This document shows positions 8,198-14,496 of a stretch of 14,496 nt of DNA, one piece after another. Each line of letters starts with the position of its first letter. Positions within the stretch are counted from its first letter, which is position 1. Made by a program: the position numbers and the translations under genes. The DNA comes from JANXLO01 sp043762265 (GTDB lineage: Bacteria; Armatimonadota; Chthonomonadetes; Chthonomonadales; Chthonomonadaceae), in the NCBI GenBank assembly GCA_043762265.1, contig JAYUMV010000077.1, forward strand, positions 1 to 14,496, in the 5' to 3' direction. The notes under the pieces were generated by a model, which worked only from the letters and a program-made list of their open reading frames with translations, was not told where the DNA came from and searched no databases.

Positions 8198-8213
8198 TCA
8201 TTTGCATAAATGA
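8198..8213. promoter_or_regulatory. AT-rich palindrome upstream of the paralog pair
   Basis: TCATTT (8198-8203) and AAATGA (8208-8213) form a perfect inverted repeat around GCAT. It is flanked by the near-repeats GTTTCAC (8191-8197) and GTCTCAC (8215-8221). It lies about 90 nt upstream of the first paralog's start, where an operator could sit. This is an AT-rich patch in GC-rich DNA. No promoter hexamers could be assigned, so the regulatory role is inference. Confidence 0.3.
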
Positions 8214-8285
8214 TGTCTCACCTAAGCGAATGAGGGGATTGGACTGTAAAGAGTGAGATGGAAAAGATGGTTCTGTGTTAGGGCA

Positions 8286-8329
8286 CCCCCCTTCCCGGTG
8301 AGCGAAGTGAACGAAGTCGGGAAGGGGGG
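8286..8329. repeat. Perfect 12-bp inverted repeat downstream of hisC (REP-like or terminator-like)
   Basis: CCCCCCTTCCCG (8286-8297) and CGGGAAGGGGGG (8318-8329) are exact reverse complements around a 20-nt loop. The loop contains a 9-nt direct repeat with one mismatch (GAGCGAAGT/GAACGAAGT). It begins 43 nt beyond the hisC stop codon. There is no T-tract on either strand, so it is not a classic intrinsic terminator. It looks like a repetitive extragenic palindrome that may stabilise the 3' end of the operon message. A smaller stem GTCGC (8344-8348)/GCGAC (8357-8361) lies between it and hisC. Confidence 0.55.
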
Positions 8330-8371
8330 GCCGGGGGGGTTAGGTCGCCCGGTGAAGCGACAGCACTGTGT

Positions 8372-9487
8372 TCACCCCAGGATTTCGCGGAGGGCAGTGA
8401 GGAATTTGGCATTTTCGGCCTCGGCGCCGATAGTGACACGGAGGTAGGTCGGGACGTGCCAGGGCGTACCGGTGCGGGTGATGATGCCTTTGTGGAGGAG
8501 GGCGGTATAGACCTCCCGGCAGTCTCGGCGGACATCGACCCAGACGAAGTTGGCATGGGTGGGCGTGTAGGGCAGACCCAACTCCTCGAAGGCAGCGTAG
8601 AAGGCGCACTTGCCTGTGGTGTTCATCGCGACGGTGCGGGCGACATGCTCCGTATCGGTGATGGCGGCTTCGGCGGCGGCCTGGGCCATATAGTTGACGT
8701 TGAACGGTTCGCGGGTCCGCTCCAGCCAGGCGGCGATATCGGGGCGCATGGCTCCGAACCCGATCCGGTGCCCTGCCAACCCGTAGGCTTTCGAGAAGGT
8801 GCGCAGGACGATCACGCTGCGGCCCTGACGCACATAGTCCAGGCCCTGAGGGTAGTCGGGGTCGGTGGTGGCGTACTCGTAGTAGGCTTCGTCCAGCACG
8901 ACCAGCACACGGTCCGGCAGACCGTCGAGGAAACGGTCGAGGGCAGCGCGTGTCACGATGGTGCCGGTCGGGTTGTTGGGATTGGTGATGAAGATGAGTC
9001 GCGTATGGCCGTTGACCTTGGCTTTCATCGCATCGAGATCGTGGACCCAATCGGTCGTGAGGGGGACCAGATGGCAGGGCGCGTTGTTGAGGATCGCCGC
9101 CGCTTCGTAGCGCACGAAGGAGGGATCGCCCTGGATCACCTCGTCTCCGGGCTCCAGAAAGGTCACGCCGAGCAGATGGATTATGTCGTCGGAGCCGTTG
9201 CCGAAGACCAGCGTCTCCGGAGCAATGTCGAGCGCGGTCGCGACGGCATGGCGCAGACGGAAGTTGCTGGCATCGGGATAGTGGTGCATCTTCGCCGCGA
9301 GTTGGTGCACGGCCTCGATCGCCTTCGGCGAGGGGCCGAGCGAATTCTCGTTGCTGGCGAGTTTGATGATCCCGGTGATGCCGAGTTCGCGCTCTACCTC
9401 TTCGATGGGCTTACCGGGGACATAAGGCACCAGTCGGGTAATATTTTCGGCCACTTCGGAAAGCTCTGCGGTAGGATTCGGTGTCAT
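8372..9487 (-). CDS. hisC: Histidinol-phosphate aminotransferase (PLP-dependent, class I/II fold)
   Basis: A 371-residue protein of normal HisC length. It transfers an amino group from glutamate to imidazole acetol phosphate in histidine biosynthesis, in the cytoplasm. Visible family features: YVPGKPIEEVERELG near the N-terminus (22-36), KLASNENSLGPSP (42-54), the TNPNNPTG cofactor loop (168-175, Asn171), DEAYYEY (199-205, Asp199 and Tyr202), the Schiff-base lysine Lys233 in RTFSKAYGLAGHRIGFG, Arg241 for phosphate contact, and the C-terminal Arg350 in TYLRVTIG for substrate carboxylate. The upstream gene ends 18 nt before this start and its stop codon overlaps an AAAGGA motif, 13 nt from the ATG, so the two are likely cotranscribed. 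Some HisC relatives also act on aromatic amino acids, and no other his gene is nearby, so substrate range is not settled by sequence. Confidence 0.93.
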   Translation of the reverse strand: MTPNPTAELSEVAENITRLVPYVPGKPIEEVERELGITGIIKLASNENSLGPSPKAIEAVHQLAAKMHHYPDASNFRLRHAVATALDIAPETLVFGNGSDDIIHLLGVTFLEPGDEVIQGDPSFVRYEAAAILNNAPCHLVPLTTDWVHDLDAMKAKVNGHTRLIFITNPNNPTGTIVTRAALDRFLDGLPDRVLVVLDEAYYEYATTDPDYPQGLDYVRQGRSVIVLRTFSKAYGLAGHRIGFGAMRPDIAAWLERTREPFNVNYMAQAAAEAAITDTEHVARTVAMNTTGKCAFYAAFEELGLPYTPTHANFVWVDVRRDCREVYTALLHKGIITRTGTPWHVPTYLRVTIGAEAENAKFLTALREILG

Positions 9488-9505
9488 GAGGGTCGTCTGG
9501 TCCTT

Positions 9506-10696
9506 TCAGCCGTTAAAAAGGTCGTCGATCAGGCGGTAGCCTTCGGGCAGACGGGTTTTGGCTTCCATCTCGCCACGCTCGTCGTAGGGCAGATGCCCGC
9601 CGCCTTTGATCATTTTGCGGGAATCGTAGAGCAGGAACGGCACCGGGCCGACGGCATGGCCGCGTGTGCTGACAGGCGTTTTATGGTCGGGCGCACAGAG
9701 CAAGCGGAAATCGTCGCGCTTCCTCATGCCCTCGACGATCCCGCCGACCACGTACTTATCGAAGTTCTCGATGGCGCGAATCTTCTCGTCAAGGCTGCCC
9801 GCATGGCCCGCCTCGTCCGGCGCTTCCACATGGACCCAGACGAAATCGTGGCGCTCCAGGGTATCGAGCGCATACTGTGCCTTGCCTTTGTAGTTGGTAT
9901 CGAAGTAACCGGTCGCGCCCGGCACATCGATGATCTCCAGGCCGGTCAGGCGTCCCAAGCCGCGCACGACATCGACCGCCGAGATCACCGCGCCGGTCAT
10001 GCCGCGCATTTTGAAAAACGAGGTCAACTGCGGCGTGCGGCCAGGGCTCCAGGGCCAGAGCGTATTCGCGGGCGGTTTGCCCGCATCGCGCCGCGCCTGA
10101 TTGAACGGCAGGTCGTCCAGCAGGTTCATCGAGTCCTCGATGAACCGTCGGAGCTTCGTGTCGCTGTCGCCGACCGGCAGAATATCCGCCAGCGCCTTGC
10201 CCATGTTCTCGTGGGGCGGCGCGGTTTGGACTTCGGTCGGGCCGTCCTTCCAGCGCAGAATGTGCCGATAGGAGACGCCGGGGAAAAGGGTGAGGTAAGA
10301 GGGACAGAGCTTCTTATTCGCCAACTCGATCAGGGGACGCGCCTCTTCCGTGGAGATATGGCCCGCGCTGTAGTCAAGCAGTGTGACGCCGTCCGTGGAG
10401 ATAAGCGAGCACCGGAACGCGACGTCTTTGTCGTCGAGGGGAATCTGCATCGCCGCCGCTTCGATGGGGCCGCGCCCGGTGTAGAAGCGTGTCGGATCGT
10501 AACCGAGGAGGGCCATGTTCGCGGCGTCGCTGCCAGGATACATGTCCGGCGGGGTCACCTCCACACTGCCGACCAGGCCGTTCTGCGCCAGCGAATCGAG
10601 AAAGGGCGTGCGCGCCACTTCCAACGGCGTCTTGCCGTCGAGATCGGCGAGCGGCTCGTCCGCCGCGCCATCGGGAACCAGGAGAATATATTTCAT
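9506..10696 (-). CDS. apgM: Cofactor-independent phosphoglycerate mutase, archaeal type (or proposed homoserine kinase)
   Basis: A 396-residue alkaline-phosphatase-superfamily enzyme. The archaeal-type family interconverts 3- and 2-phosphoglycerate without bisphosphoglycerate. Metal and catalytic positions are present: Asp9 in PDGAAD, the likely phospho-acceptor Ser56 in PGSDAANMALLGYDP, Asp294 and His298 in APDEAGHAG, Asp337 and His338 in APDHKTP, and His347 in RGHAVG. The WPWSPGRTPQL segment (214-224) and GAVISAVDVVRGLG (235-248) are also typical. A close bacterial subfamily is named 'proposed homoserine kinase' because it occurs where ThrB is missing; the sequence alone does not separate the two. 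The GGAG site is only 4 nt from the ATG, which is tight, and a TATAAT box precedes it. It is followed 18 nt later by hisC. Confidence 0.88.
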   Translation of the reverse strand: MKYILLVPDGAADEPLADLDGKTPLEVARTPFLDSLAQNGLVGSVEVTPPDMYPGSDAANMALLGYDPTRFYTGRGPIEAAAMQIPLDDKDVAFRCSLISTDGVTLLDYSAGHISTEEARPLIELANKKLCPSYLTLFPGVSYRHILRWKDGPTEVQTAPPHENMGKALADILPVGDSDTKLRRFIEDSMNLLDDLPFNQARRDAGKPPANTLWPWSPGRTPQLTSFFKMRGMTGAVISAVDVVRGLGRLTGLEIIDVPGATGYFDTNYKGKAQYALDTLERHDFVWVHVEAPDEAGHAGSLDEKIRAIENFDKYVVGGIVEGMRKRDDFRLLCAPDHKTPVSTRGHAVGPVPFLLYDSRKMIKGGGHLPYDERGEMEAKTRLPEGYRLIDDLFNG

Positions 10697-10704
10697 AGTT
10701 CTCC

Positions 10705-10710
10705 ATTATA
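10705..10710 (-). promoter_or_regulatory. TATAAT -10 box 8 nt before the apgM start codon
   Basis: A perfect TATAAT lies in the 57-nt gap between the DUF1992 gene and apgM, with GGAGAACT between it and the ATG. Transcription would begin at or just before the start codon, giving a near-leaderless message. No matching -35 element is seen about 17 nt upstream (AAAGCG). It could be an internal promoter that lets apgM and hisC be made apart from the upstream genes. Confidence 0.45.
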
Positions 10711-10753
10711 CCCCATCGGCTTCCGCGCGCTTTTATTGTGAACGAGCCGGCGA

Positions 10754-11458
10754 TCAAGGGCGGTCTTTGCGGGAGGAGCGGCGAATCTCCTCCACGTCGA
10801 ACTCTTCGCCTTCGACATCGCGGCTGCGACCCAACCCAAACAGATGTGCTGCACGGGTCCAGCCGCGCAGCGGACCGCCCCCTGCCCCGTCCTGATAACG
10901 GGCACGCGCCAGGTTCTTCGTCACGTTCTCCTTCGGCGCTTCCGGAGCGGAGACTTTCGGCTGCTGCAAGAGGGTCGGGAACTGGGCGTCGAAAGCATCC
11001 ATCTCCACCTCGACTTTAAGCGAACGGAAGGGCGCGGCGGTGGAGGGAGCGAGAATGCTGAATTTGAGGACAGACGTATTGTAGTGTTTGATGCGCCGCA
11101 GATAGTTGTCGCGGCAACGGACATGCCACTCTGCGAACTGCCGCATCGCCGCATGGTCGGCAGGCAGCTTTTGTGCTTCCAATCGAACGCGTCGTTTGGC
11201 ATTTTCTACGGCCATACGCTCCCTATACTGCGCCATCTCTTCACGCTCAGCAGTGATCTCATGCCGAACCTGAAGCCACTCCGGCAGCACCCCGGCATTT
11301 TTCAGGATCTTGTTCGCCATGCGCACATCGAGCGGCAGAGAGTCGCCATCGTTCAGTTCGAGCGGCTTGCCCATACCCGGCAGGTTGTCGAACTTGCCCT
11401 CTTCAATGCCTTCCTGTATCTTCCGTTCCGCGATCTTGCCGATGATCTCCAGGTTCAT
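10754..11458 (-). CDS. DUF1992 (DnaJ homologue subfamily C member 28-type) protein
   Basis: A 234-residue soluble protein. The N-terminal block IAERKIQEGIEEGKFDNLPGMGKPL (residues 9-33, with the highly conserved FDNLPG-x-GKPL core) identifies the DUF1992 / DnaJC28 conserved domain, also found in E. coli YhdN. A helical region rich in Glu, Arg and Lys follows (to about 130). The C-terminal part (about 135-234) is variable, Pro/Ala- then charge-rich, and I do not recognise it. There is no J domain or HPD motif, so it is not itself a J-protein despite the family name, and the biochemical role of the family is not established. ATG at 11458 has AGGA 6 nt upstream and lies 18 nt after the murQ stop codon, so it is probably in the same operon. 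Confidence 0.85.
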   Translation of the reverse strand: MNLEIIGKIAERKIQEGIEEGKFDNLPGMGKPLELNDGDSLPLDVRMANKILKNAGVLPEWLQVRHEITAEREEMAQYRERMAVENAKRRVRLEAQKLPADHAAMRQFAEWHVRCRDNYLRRIKHYNTSVLKFSILAPSTAAPFRSLKVEVEMDAFDAQFPTLLQQPKVSAPEAPKENVTKNLARARYQDGAGGGPLRGWTRAAHLFGLGRSRDVEGEEFDVEEIRRSSRKDRP

Positions 11459-11476
11459 CGCATTTCCTTTCTGCGT

Positions 11477-12373
11477 CTAACCCACGACTTTCCCCACCCA
11501 GCCACCGGCCGCATCCAGAAGTTCTGTAGCCTCTTCCGCCGACACTCCGCGCAGCATCATGACGATGGCGGTTTTCACCTGGCCATCGGCGGCTTCCAGA
11601 GCAGCTTCCGCCGCAGGGCGATCCGCGTTGGCAGCGCTCATTAAGATACGCACGGCGCGATCCCGCAGTTTGACATTGCTGGCGCGCACGTCTACCATCA
11701 GGTTCGAGTATACCTTGCCGAGGCGCACCATCGCGGCGGTCGTCAGGAGATTGAGAATCAGTTTCTGGGCCGTACCGGCTTTCAGGCGCGTGGAGCCTGT
11801 CACGACTTCCGGGCCGGTGACCGCCTCGATGGCGAGATCTGCATGGGGGGCGAGCGCGGAGCGCGAAACATTGGCCAGTGAGACCGTGAACGCGCCCACT
11901 GCACGTGCGGCATCCAACGCGCCGATGACATAGGGCGTTCTGCCGCTCGCGGCGATTCCGACGACCACATCCTGTGCGGTAAGGCTGCGCGCCAACAGAT
12001 CGGCGGCGCCGAATTCCGGGCTGTCCTCTGCGCCTTCGATCGGATTGCGCAGCGCGAAATCGCCGCCTGCGATCAGCCCTTGTACCAGATCTTTCGAAAC
12101 TCCGAAGGTGGGTGGACACTCACTGGCGTCCAGTACTCCCAGCCGCCCGCTCGTTCCCGCGCCGACATAGAAAAGCCTTCCCCCCTGCGCCAGTCGATCC
12201 GCCAGGATATCGACGACCTGCGTTATGAGGGGCAGAACCGCTTCGACCGCCGTAAAAGCGGTCAGGCTTTCGTCGTGCATCCGCCGCACAAGTTCCGTCG
12301 TGGAGAGCCTGTCGAGATCCAGGGTATGCGGGTTACGGCCTTCCGTTTCGAGGCAGGCAAAGTCTTCGCTCAA
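11477..12373 (-). CDS. murQ: N-acetylmuramic acid 6-phosphate etherase
   Basis: A 298-residue cytoplasmic SIS-domain lyase, the same length as E. coli MurQ. It cleaves the lactyl ether of MurNAc-6-phosphate to give GlcNAc-6-phosphate and D-lactate, in recycling of the cell's own or foreign peptidoglycan. The sugar-phosphate loop GAGTSGRLGVLDASECPP (71-88) and VEGAEDS-like IEGAEDS (112-118) hold Glu85 and Glu116, which match the catalytic Glu83 and Glu114 of E. coli. VVGIAASGRTPYV (137-149) and GPEVVTGSTRLKAGTAQK (187-204) are also strongly conserved. The C-terminal 250-298 is the small helical UBA-like domain. The start codon is TTG. The upstream gene is an SLT-like protein, a sensible partner that would release muropeptides. 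No AnmK, NagZ or MurP gene is in the window, so the source of MurNAc-6-phosphate is unknown. Confidence 0.96.
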   Translation of the reverse strand: MSEDFACLETEGRNPHTLDLDRLSTTELVRRMHDESLTAFTAVEAVLPLITQVVDILADRLAQGGRLFYVGAGTSGRLGVLDASECPPTFGVSKDLVQGLIAGGDFALRNPIEGAEDSPEFGAADLLARSLTAQDVVVGIAASGRTPYVIGALDAARAVGAFTVSLANVSRSALAPHADLAIEAVTGPEVVTGSTRLKAGTAQKLILNLLTTAAMVRLGKVYSNLMVDVRASNVKLRDRAVRILMSAANADRPAAEAALEAADGQVKTAIVMMLRGVSAEEATELLDAAGGWVGKVVG

Positions 12374-12387
12374 TAGTGTCGGCTCCT
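12371..12387 (-). promoter_or_regulatory. murQ TTG start and ribosome binding site overlapping the upstream stop codon
   Basis: AGGAG (12383-12387) precedes the TTG (12371-12373) by 9 nt and overlaps the TAG stop of the SLT-like gene (12386-12388). There is no ATG in frame before codon 32, which lies inside the conserved domain, so the TTG start is well supported. The arrangement suggests translational coupling. Confidence 0.75.
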
Positions 12388-13678
12388 AGGCCTGATGTTT
12401 GCGCGTGTGGCGATGACGTGCTGGCTTTTTGGGGCCAACAGGAGTGAGCAGTGTGAAGCCGCTCCGCGCCAATAGGACATGATCGACATAGGCAGGGTCG
12501 CCGCGTTTGGGATCGATGCCGCCGCGCATCGGATCCGGCTTCCAGCCTGCCACGCGGACATTCAGGCAAGTCTCGTCCATGCACAGATCGCAAGCGTATT
12601 CGCTGCCGCCGTTGTAGCGTCGGATCGCTTCCCGTTCGCGTTGCGTCAGGTTCAGATGGTCGGGATCGGGTTCTCCCGAGAGGAGACCGGAGCCGAGTGC
12701 ATCGGAGATCGCGGGCGCCTCCGGCAGGGGCAGCCAGTTCAAACCGCACAGCACACGGCACACGTTCACGTTCGCCAGATTAGCTCTGCCTTCGAAAGTA
12801 TACGGCGACTCGTGGACGCGGCGCGCGCCGGATGCGGAGCGGGATGCCAGGGTCGTCTGTCGCTTACCCTCAAGCATCGACAATCCGCGGCGAAGGTTTG
12901 CCCGCCAGTCCCACACTTCGTCGGGACTGGAGAGGCCGCCCGAGGGAGCGTTCAACTGCATCATTCCGACATCGTTACTCGGCGAGACGTAGGGGTGGCC
13001 GCCAAAATCGACGCCCTTCGCCTCTGTGAACTGGTGCAGGCCGCTCTCCGCCATCCCGATTTTGGAGGCTATCAGCCCGGTACGGTTGGGCGGAAAGGCA
13101 CTTAGCACTCTACTGCGGGAGGGATTGTCCGCCAACACCTGCGCCTGCGCCCTGCCGAGCACTTCTTTGCCATCCAACAGGGTTTTGACATAGATCGTCA
13201 GCATGCCGCCCCGGATCTCGCCGTCCAGATCGAGTTTGAGCGGACTCGCTTGGGTAAACGTCTGCTTCTCGATACGATGACAGGTCGGAAAGGGCTTATA
13301 GTCCCAGCGCAGATAGGCGTGCCATTCAAACTGCGCAGGCAATGGGACTGCAGCGGGCCAGTTCAGCGGTATTGCGGTGGCAAATACATCTTTCGGCATC
13401 TGCGGCGCACCTGTTTTCGGGTCGATGGTAATCCGATAGTGAGGCTTCGACAGCGTCACCCGGAGCGCCGGAACCGGCCCGGAGACCAAAGGGGGTTGCA
13501 CGGGACCATAGACGCTCTGTGCAGAGGTCATATGCCCACCACAGCAGAAACAGATCCCCACGAACAACGCTCTCAACATGACGAAATGGGGGAGGCGACA
13601 AGGCCGAATTCCAGCCTGAAAGAATGAAAATGGAAACAAAATAATCCTCTCGACGGCTCGTCTGGAAGCCGTTTGCAT
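12386..13678 (-). CDS. Secreted lytic-transglycosylase-like (SLT) protein
   Basis: A 430-residue protein, probably exported. Its C-terminal half resembles soluble lytic transglycosylases, which cut peptidoglycan glycan strands: IGMAESGLHQF (207-217) with candidate catalytic Glu211, SNDVGMMQLN (234-243), VWDWRANLRRGLSML (255-269), AIRRYNGGSEY (351-361) and a late YVDHVL (397-402). The region about 65-185 looks like a beta-rich accessory domain. The tail is Lys/Arg/His-rich (417-428). The start is unclear. ATG at 13678 has AGGA 5 nt upstream, but a normal signal peptide (MLRALFVGICFCCGGHMTSA) begins at residue 34 (13579), which has no ribosome binding site. If 13678 is used, the signal sequence has an unusual 33-residue extension. 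It is followed by murQ after 12 nt. The exact glycosidic specificity is not shown by sequence. Confidence 0.75.
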   Translation of the reverse strand: MQTASRRAVERIILFPFSFFQAGIRPCRLPHFVMLRALFVGICFCCGGHMTSAQSVYGPVQPPLVSGPVPALRVTLSKPHYRITIDPKTGAPQMPKDVFATAIPLNWPAAVPLPAQFEWHAYLRWDYKPFPTCHRIEKQTFTQASPLKLDLDGEIRGGMLTIYVKTLLDGKEVLGRAQAQVLADNPSRSRVLSAFPPNRTGLIASKIGMAESGLHQFTEAKGVDFGGHPYVSPSNDVGMMQLNAPSGGLSSPDEVWDWRANLRRGLSMLEGKRQTTLASRSASGARRVHESPYTFEGRANLANVNVCRVLCGLNWLPLPEAPAISDALGSGLLSGEPDPDHLNLTQREREAIRRYNGGSEYACDLCMDETCLNVRVAGWKPDPMRGGIDPKRGDPAYVDHVLLARSGFTLLTPVGPKKPARHRHTRKHQA

Positions 13679-13689
13679 ACTAATCCTGT

Positions 13690-13695
13690 ACTATA
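13690..13695 (-). promoter_or_regulatory. Possible -10 box (TATAGT) before the SLT-like gene
   Basis: TATAGT lies 11 nt before the ATG at 13678, just downstream of the terminator of the previous gene, where a promoter for the five-gene run is expected. No good -35 hexamer is visible. The placement is again close to the start codon, like the TATAAT box before apgM. Confidence 0.3.
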
Positions 13696-13760
13696 CGTTG
13701 CCGGCTCATGAAGCCTACGCACTGACTTTATTCTACGGCTTAAACAGGAATCAAGTTCGC

Positions 13761-13806
13761 AAAATAACAAAAATCGCCTCTGTCCCTTTGCTGGCAGAGG
13801 CGATTT
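13761..13806 (-). terminator. Intrinsic terminator of the lectin-like gene
   Basis: On the minus strand AAATCGCCTCTG (13795-13806) pairs perfectly with CAGAGGCGATTT (13771-13782) across a 12-nt loop, and is followed by TTGTTATTTTG. The stem starts 41 nt past the TAA stop at 13848-13850. The T-rich run directly after a perfect 12-bp stem makes this a convincing rho-independent terminator. It separates the lectin-like gene from the SLT-murQ run. Confidence 0.85.
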
Positions 13807-13847
13807 CGGAGGCATTAAAACGTACGGCCAGACACGATCCTTCGGCT

Positions 13848-14496
13848 TTACTGAGGGTCTCCAAGATCGTAGGCGTCGGTGACACGGAGTTTGACGCGGA
13901 AACTGCCGATGTTGTTTTGCCAGTGTGGGCTGTCGTTGACGGCAAAGTAGAGACGCCCGGCGCCGGGGGCAGGCTTGCTGTAATGCTGTCCCATGAAGAA
14001 CCGGGTGCCGCCAGCGCCTATGCGCGCCAGAACCGCGCCATAGGGCAGCCCGTCGTAGAGATTGGTAGTGTAATGCGGCCCCGGCACTTTGAGACCATCG
14101 GGATCGGCAAGCCAGCCGTCCACACCGAAGGAGAGACGTACACGCCCCTGAGCGGTCTCATCGATCTTCGAACTGGGATCTACGACGACGCCACTGTCGA
14201 GAAACTCGATCTGCACACAGTGGTAAAGCGCCTGCAAGTCGAAGGTGCGTACCACCTCCTTGCGACGCACTGCCAGACGGCGCACGCTCGCAAAGGACAC
14301 GGGGAGGGACGTTCCATTCACCTCGACCTGCATATCGGGCAGGAGAACCTTCCCACGCAGGGCCGAGCCGTCGGCGAGGCGCACAAGATCGAGAGAGCGA
14401 TCTGCATCATCGGCATAACCGGGCACGATACGTGCGAACAGCCGATAGAGCGGATAAGGCTCGTGCATGTCGGTGTCTTTGTAGGAATCGAGCAGG
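13848..14496 (-). CDS. Protein with C-terminal PA-IL (LecA)-like domain, 5' end outside the window
   Basis: The frame is open to the window edge: nine more in-frame codons (LLDSYKDTD) precede the first internal ATG at 14468, so the gene is probably cut. Numbering from that ATG, the C-terminal 130-200 holds GLPYGAVLARIG (140-151), RFFMGQHY (156-163), APGAGRLYFAVND (167-179) and QNNIGSFRVKL (184-194). This pattern is typical of PA-IL/LecA-like calcium-dependent galactose-binding domains (GLPFGALxxRIG ... GxLYLxVND ... NNxGxFxVxV). Before it, LVRLADGSALRGKVLLPD and LPVSFASVRRLAV (28-68) resemble a small beta-barrel 'GSxLxG ... IPxxxI' module. The likely role is sugar or surface binding attached to a larger protein, but the N-terminal part that would decide the function is missing. 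The gene ends at a strong terminator. Confidence 0.65.
   Translation of the reverse strand, partial: LLDSYKDTDMHEPYPLYRLFARIVPGYADDADRSLDLVRLADGSALRGKVLLPDMQVEVNGTSLPVSFASVRRLAVRRKEVVRTFDLQALYHCVQIEFLDSGVVVDPSSKIDETAQGRVRLSFGVDGWLADPDGLKVPGPHYTTNLYDGLPYGAVLARIGAGGTRFFMGQHYSKPAPGAGRLYFAVNDSPHWQNNIGSFRVKLRVTDAYDLGDPQ

Noticed and set aside
8286..8329. Intrinsic terminator for hisC
   Set aside because: The stem is perfect but neither strand has a T-tract after it, so it is listed as an inverted repeat instead.
8456..10741. 761-codon plus-strand open frame covering hisC and apgM antisense
   Set aside because: It spans two clearly identified minus-strand enzymes and their junction, and its translation shows no known domain. 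High GC content makes such antisense frames common.

Overview
The window is about 14.5 kb of GC-rich bacterial chromosome. Every gene I can support lies on the minus strand, so the region is read from high to low coordinates. I see no phage, transposase, integrase, CRISPR array, tRNA or rRNA. The mix of genes is a lytic-transglycosylase-like protein, MurQ, a DUF1992 protein, an archaeal-type cofactor-independent phosphoglycerate mutase, HisC, and a planctomycete/Armatimonadota-style giant DUF4175-like coiled-coil membrane protein. Together with large unrecognised membrane proteins this suggests a free-living, didermic or complex-envelope bacterium, possibly Armatimonadota or a related deep lineage. 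That placement is an impression from gene content, not a search result.

Layout in the direction of transcription. (1) 14496-13848: the 3' part of a gene cut by the window edge, ending in a PA-IL (LecA)-like galactose-binding-type domain and closed by a clear intrinsic terminator (13806-13761). (2) 13678-8372: a compact run of five genes: a secreted SLT-like protein, murQ (TTG start, its ribosome binding site overlapping the upstream stop codon), a DUF1992/DnaJC28-type gene, an apgM-type phosphomutase (or 'proposed homoserine kinase') and hisC. Gaps are 12, 18, 57 and 18 nt, so an operon is likely. A perfect TATAAT box in the 57-nt gap, 8 nt before the apgM start, suggests an internal near-leaderless promoter. 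(3) 8371-8107: an intergenic stretch with a perfect 12-bp inverted repeat behind hisC and an AT-rich palindrome ahead of the next gene. (4) 8106-4611: two tandem paralogous membrane proteins of an unrecognised family, separated by 64 nt that contain a hairpin directly in front of the second gene's ribosome binding site. (5) 4610-4269: 342 nt with a strong Shine-Dalgarno sequence, a possible 43-codon small ORF and a hairpin. (6) 4268-309: a 1319-residue membrane-anchored protein with a Gln/Ala-rich coiled-coil tail. (7) 308-1: non-coding sequence packed with short inverted repeats.

Working together: the SLT-like enzyme and MurQ fit peptidoglycan cleavage and MurNAc recycling. ApgM and HisC are central or amino-acid metabolism genes cotranscribed with them. 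The two paralogous membrane proteins and the giant coiled-coil protein look like envelope components of unknown function. The most unusual items are the tandem paralogs, the structured non-coding regions (35-236, 6331-6355, 8286-8329), the near-leaderless TATAAT promoter and the possible small ORF at 4401-4532.
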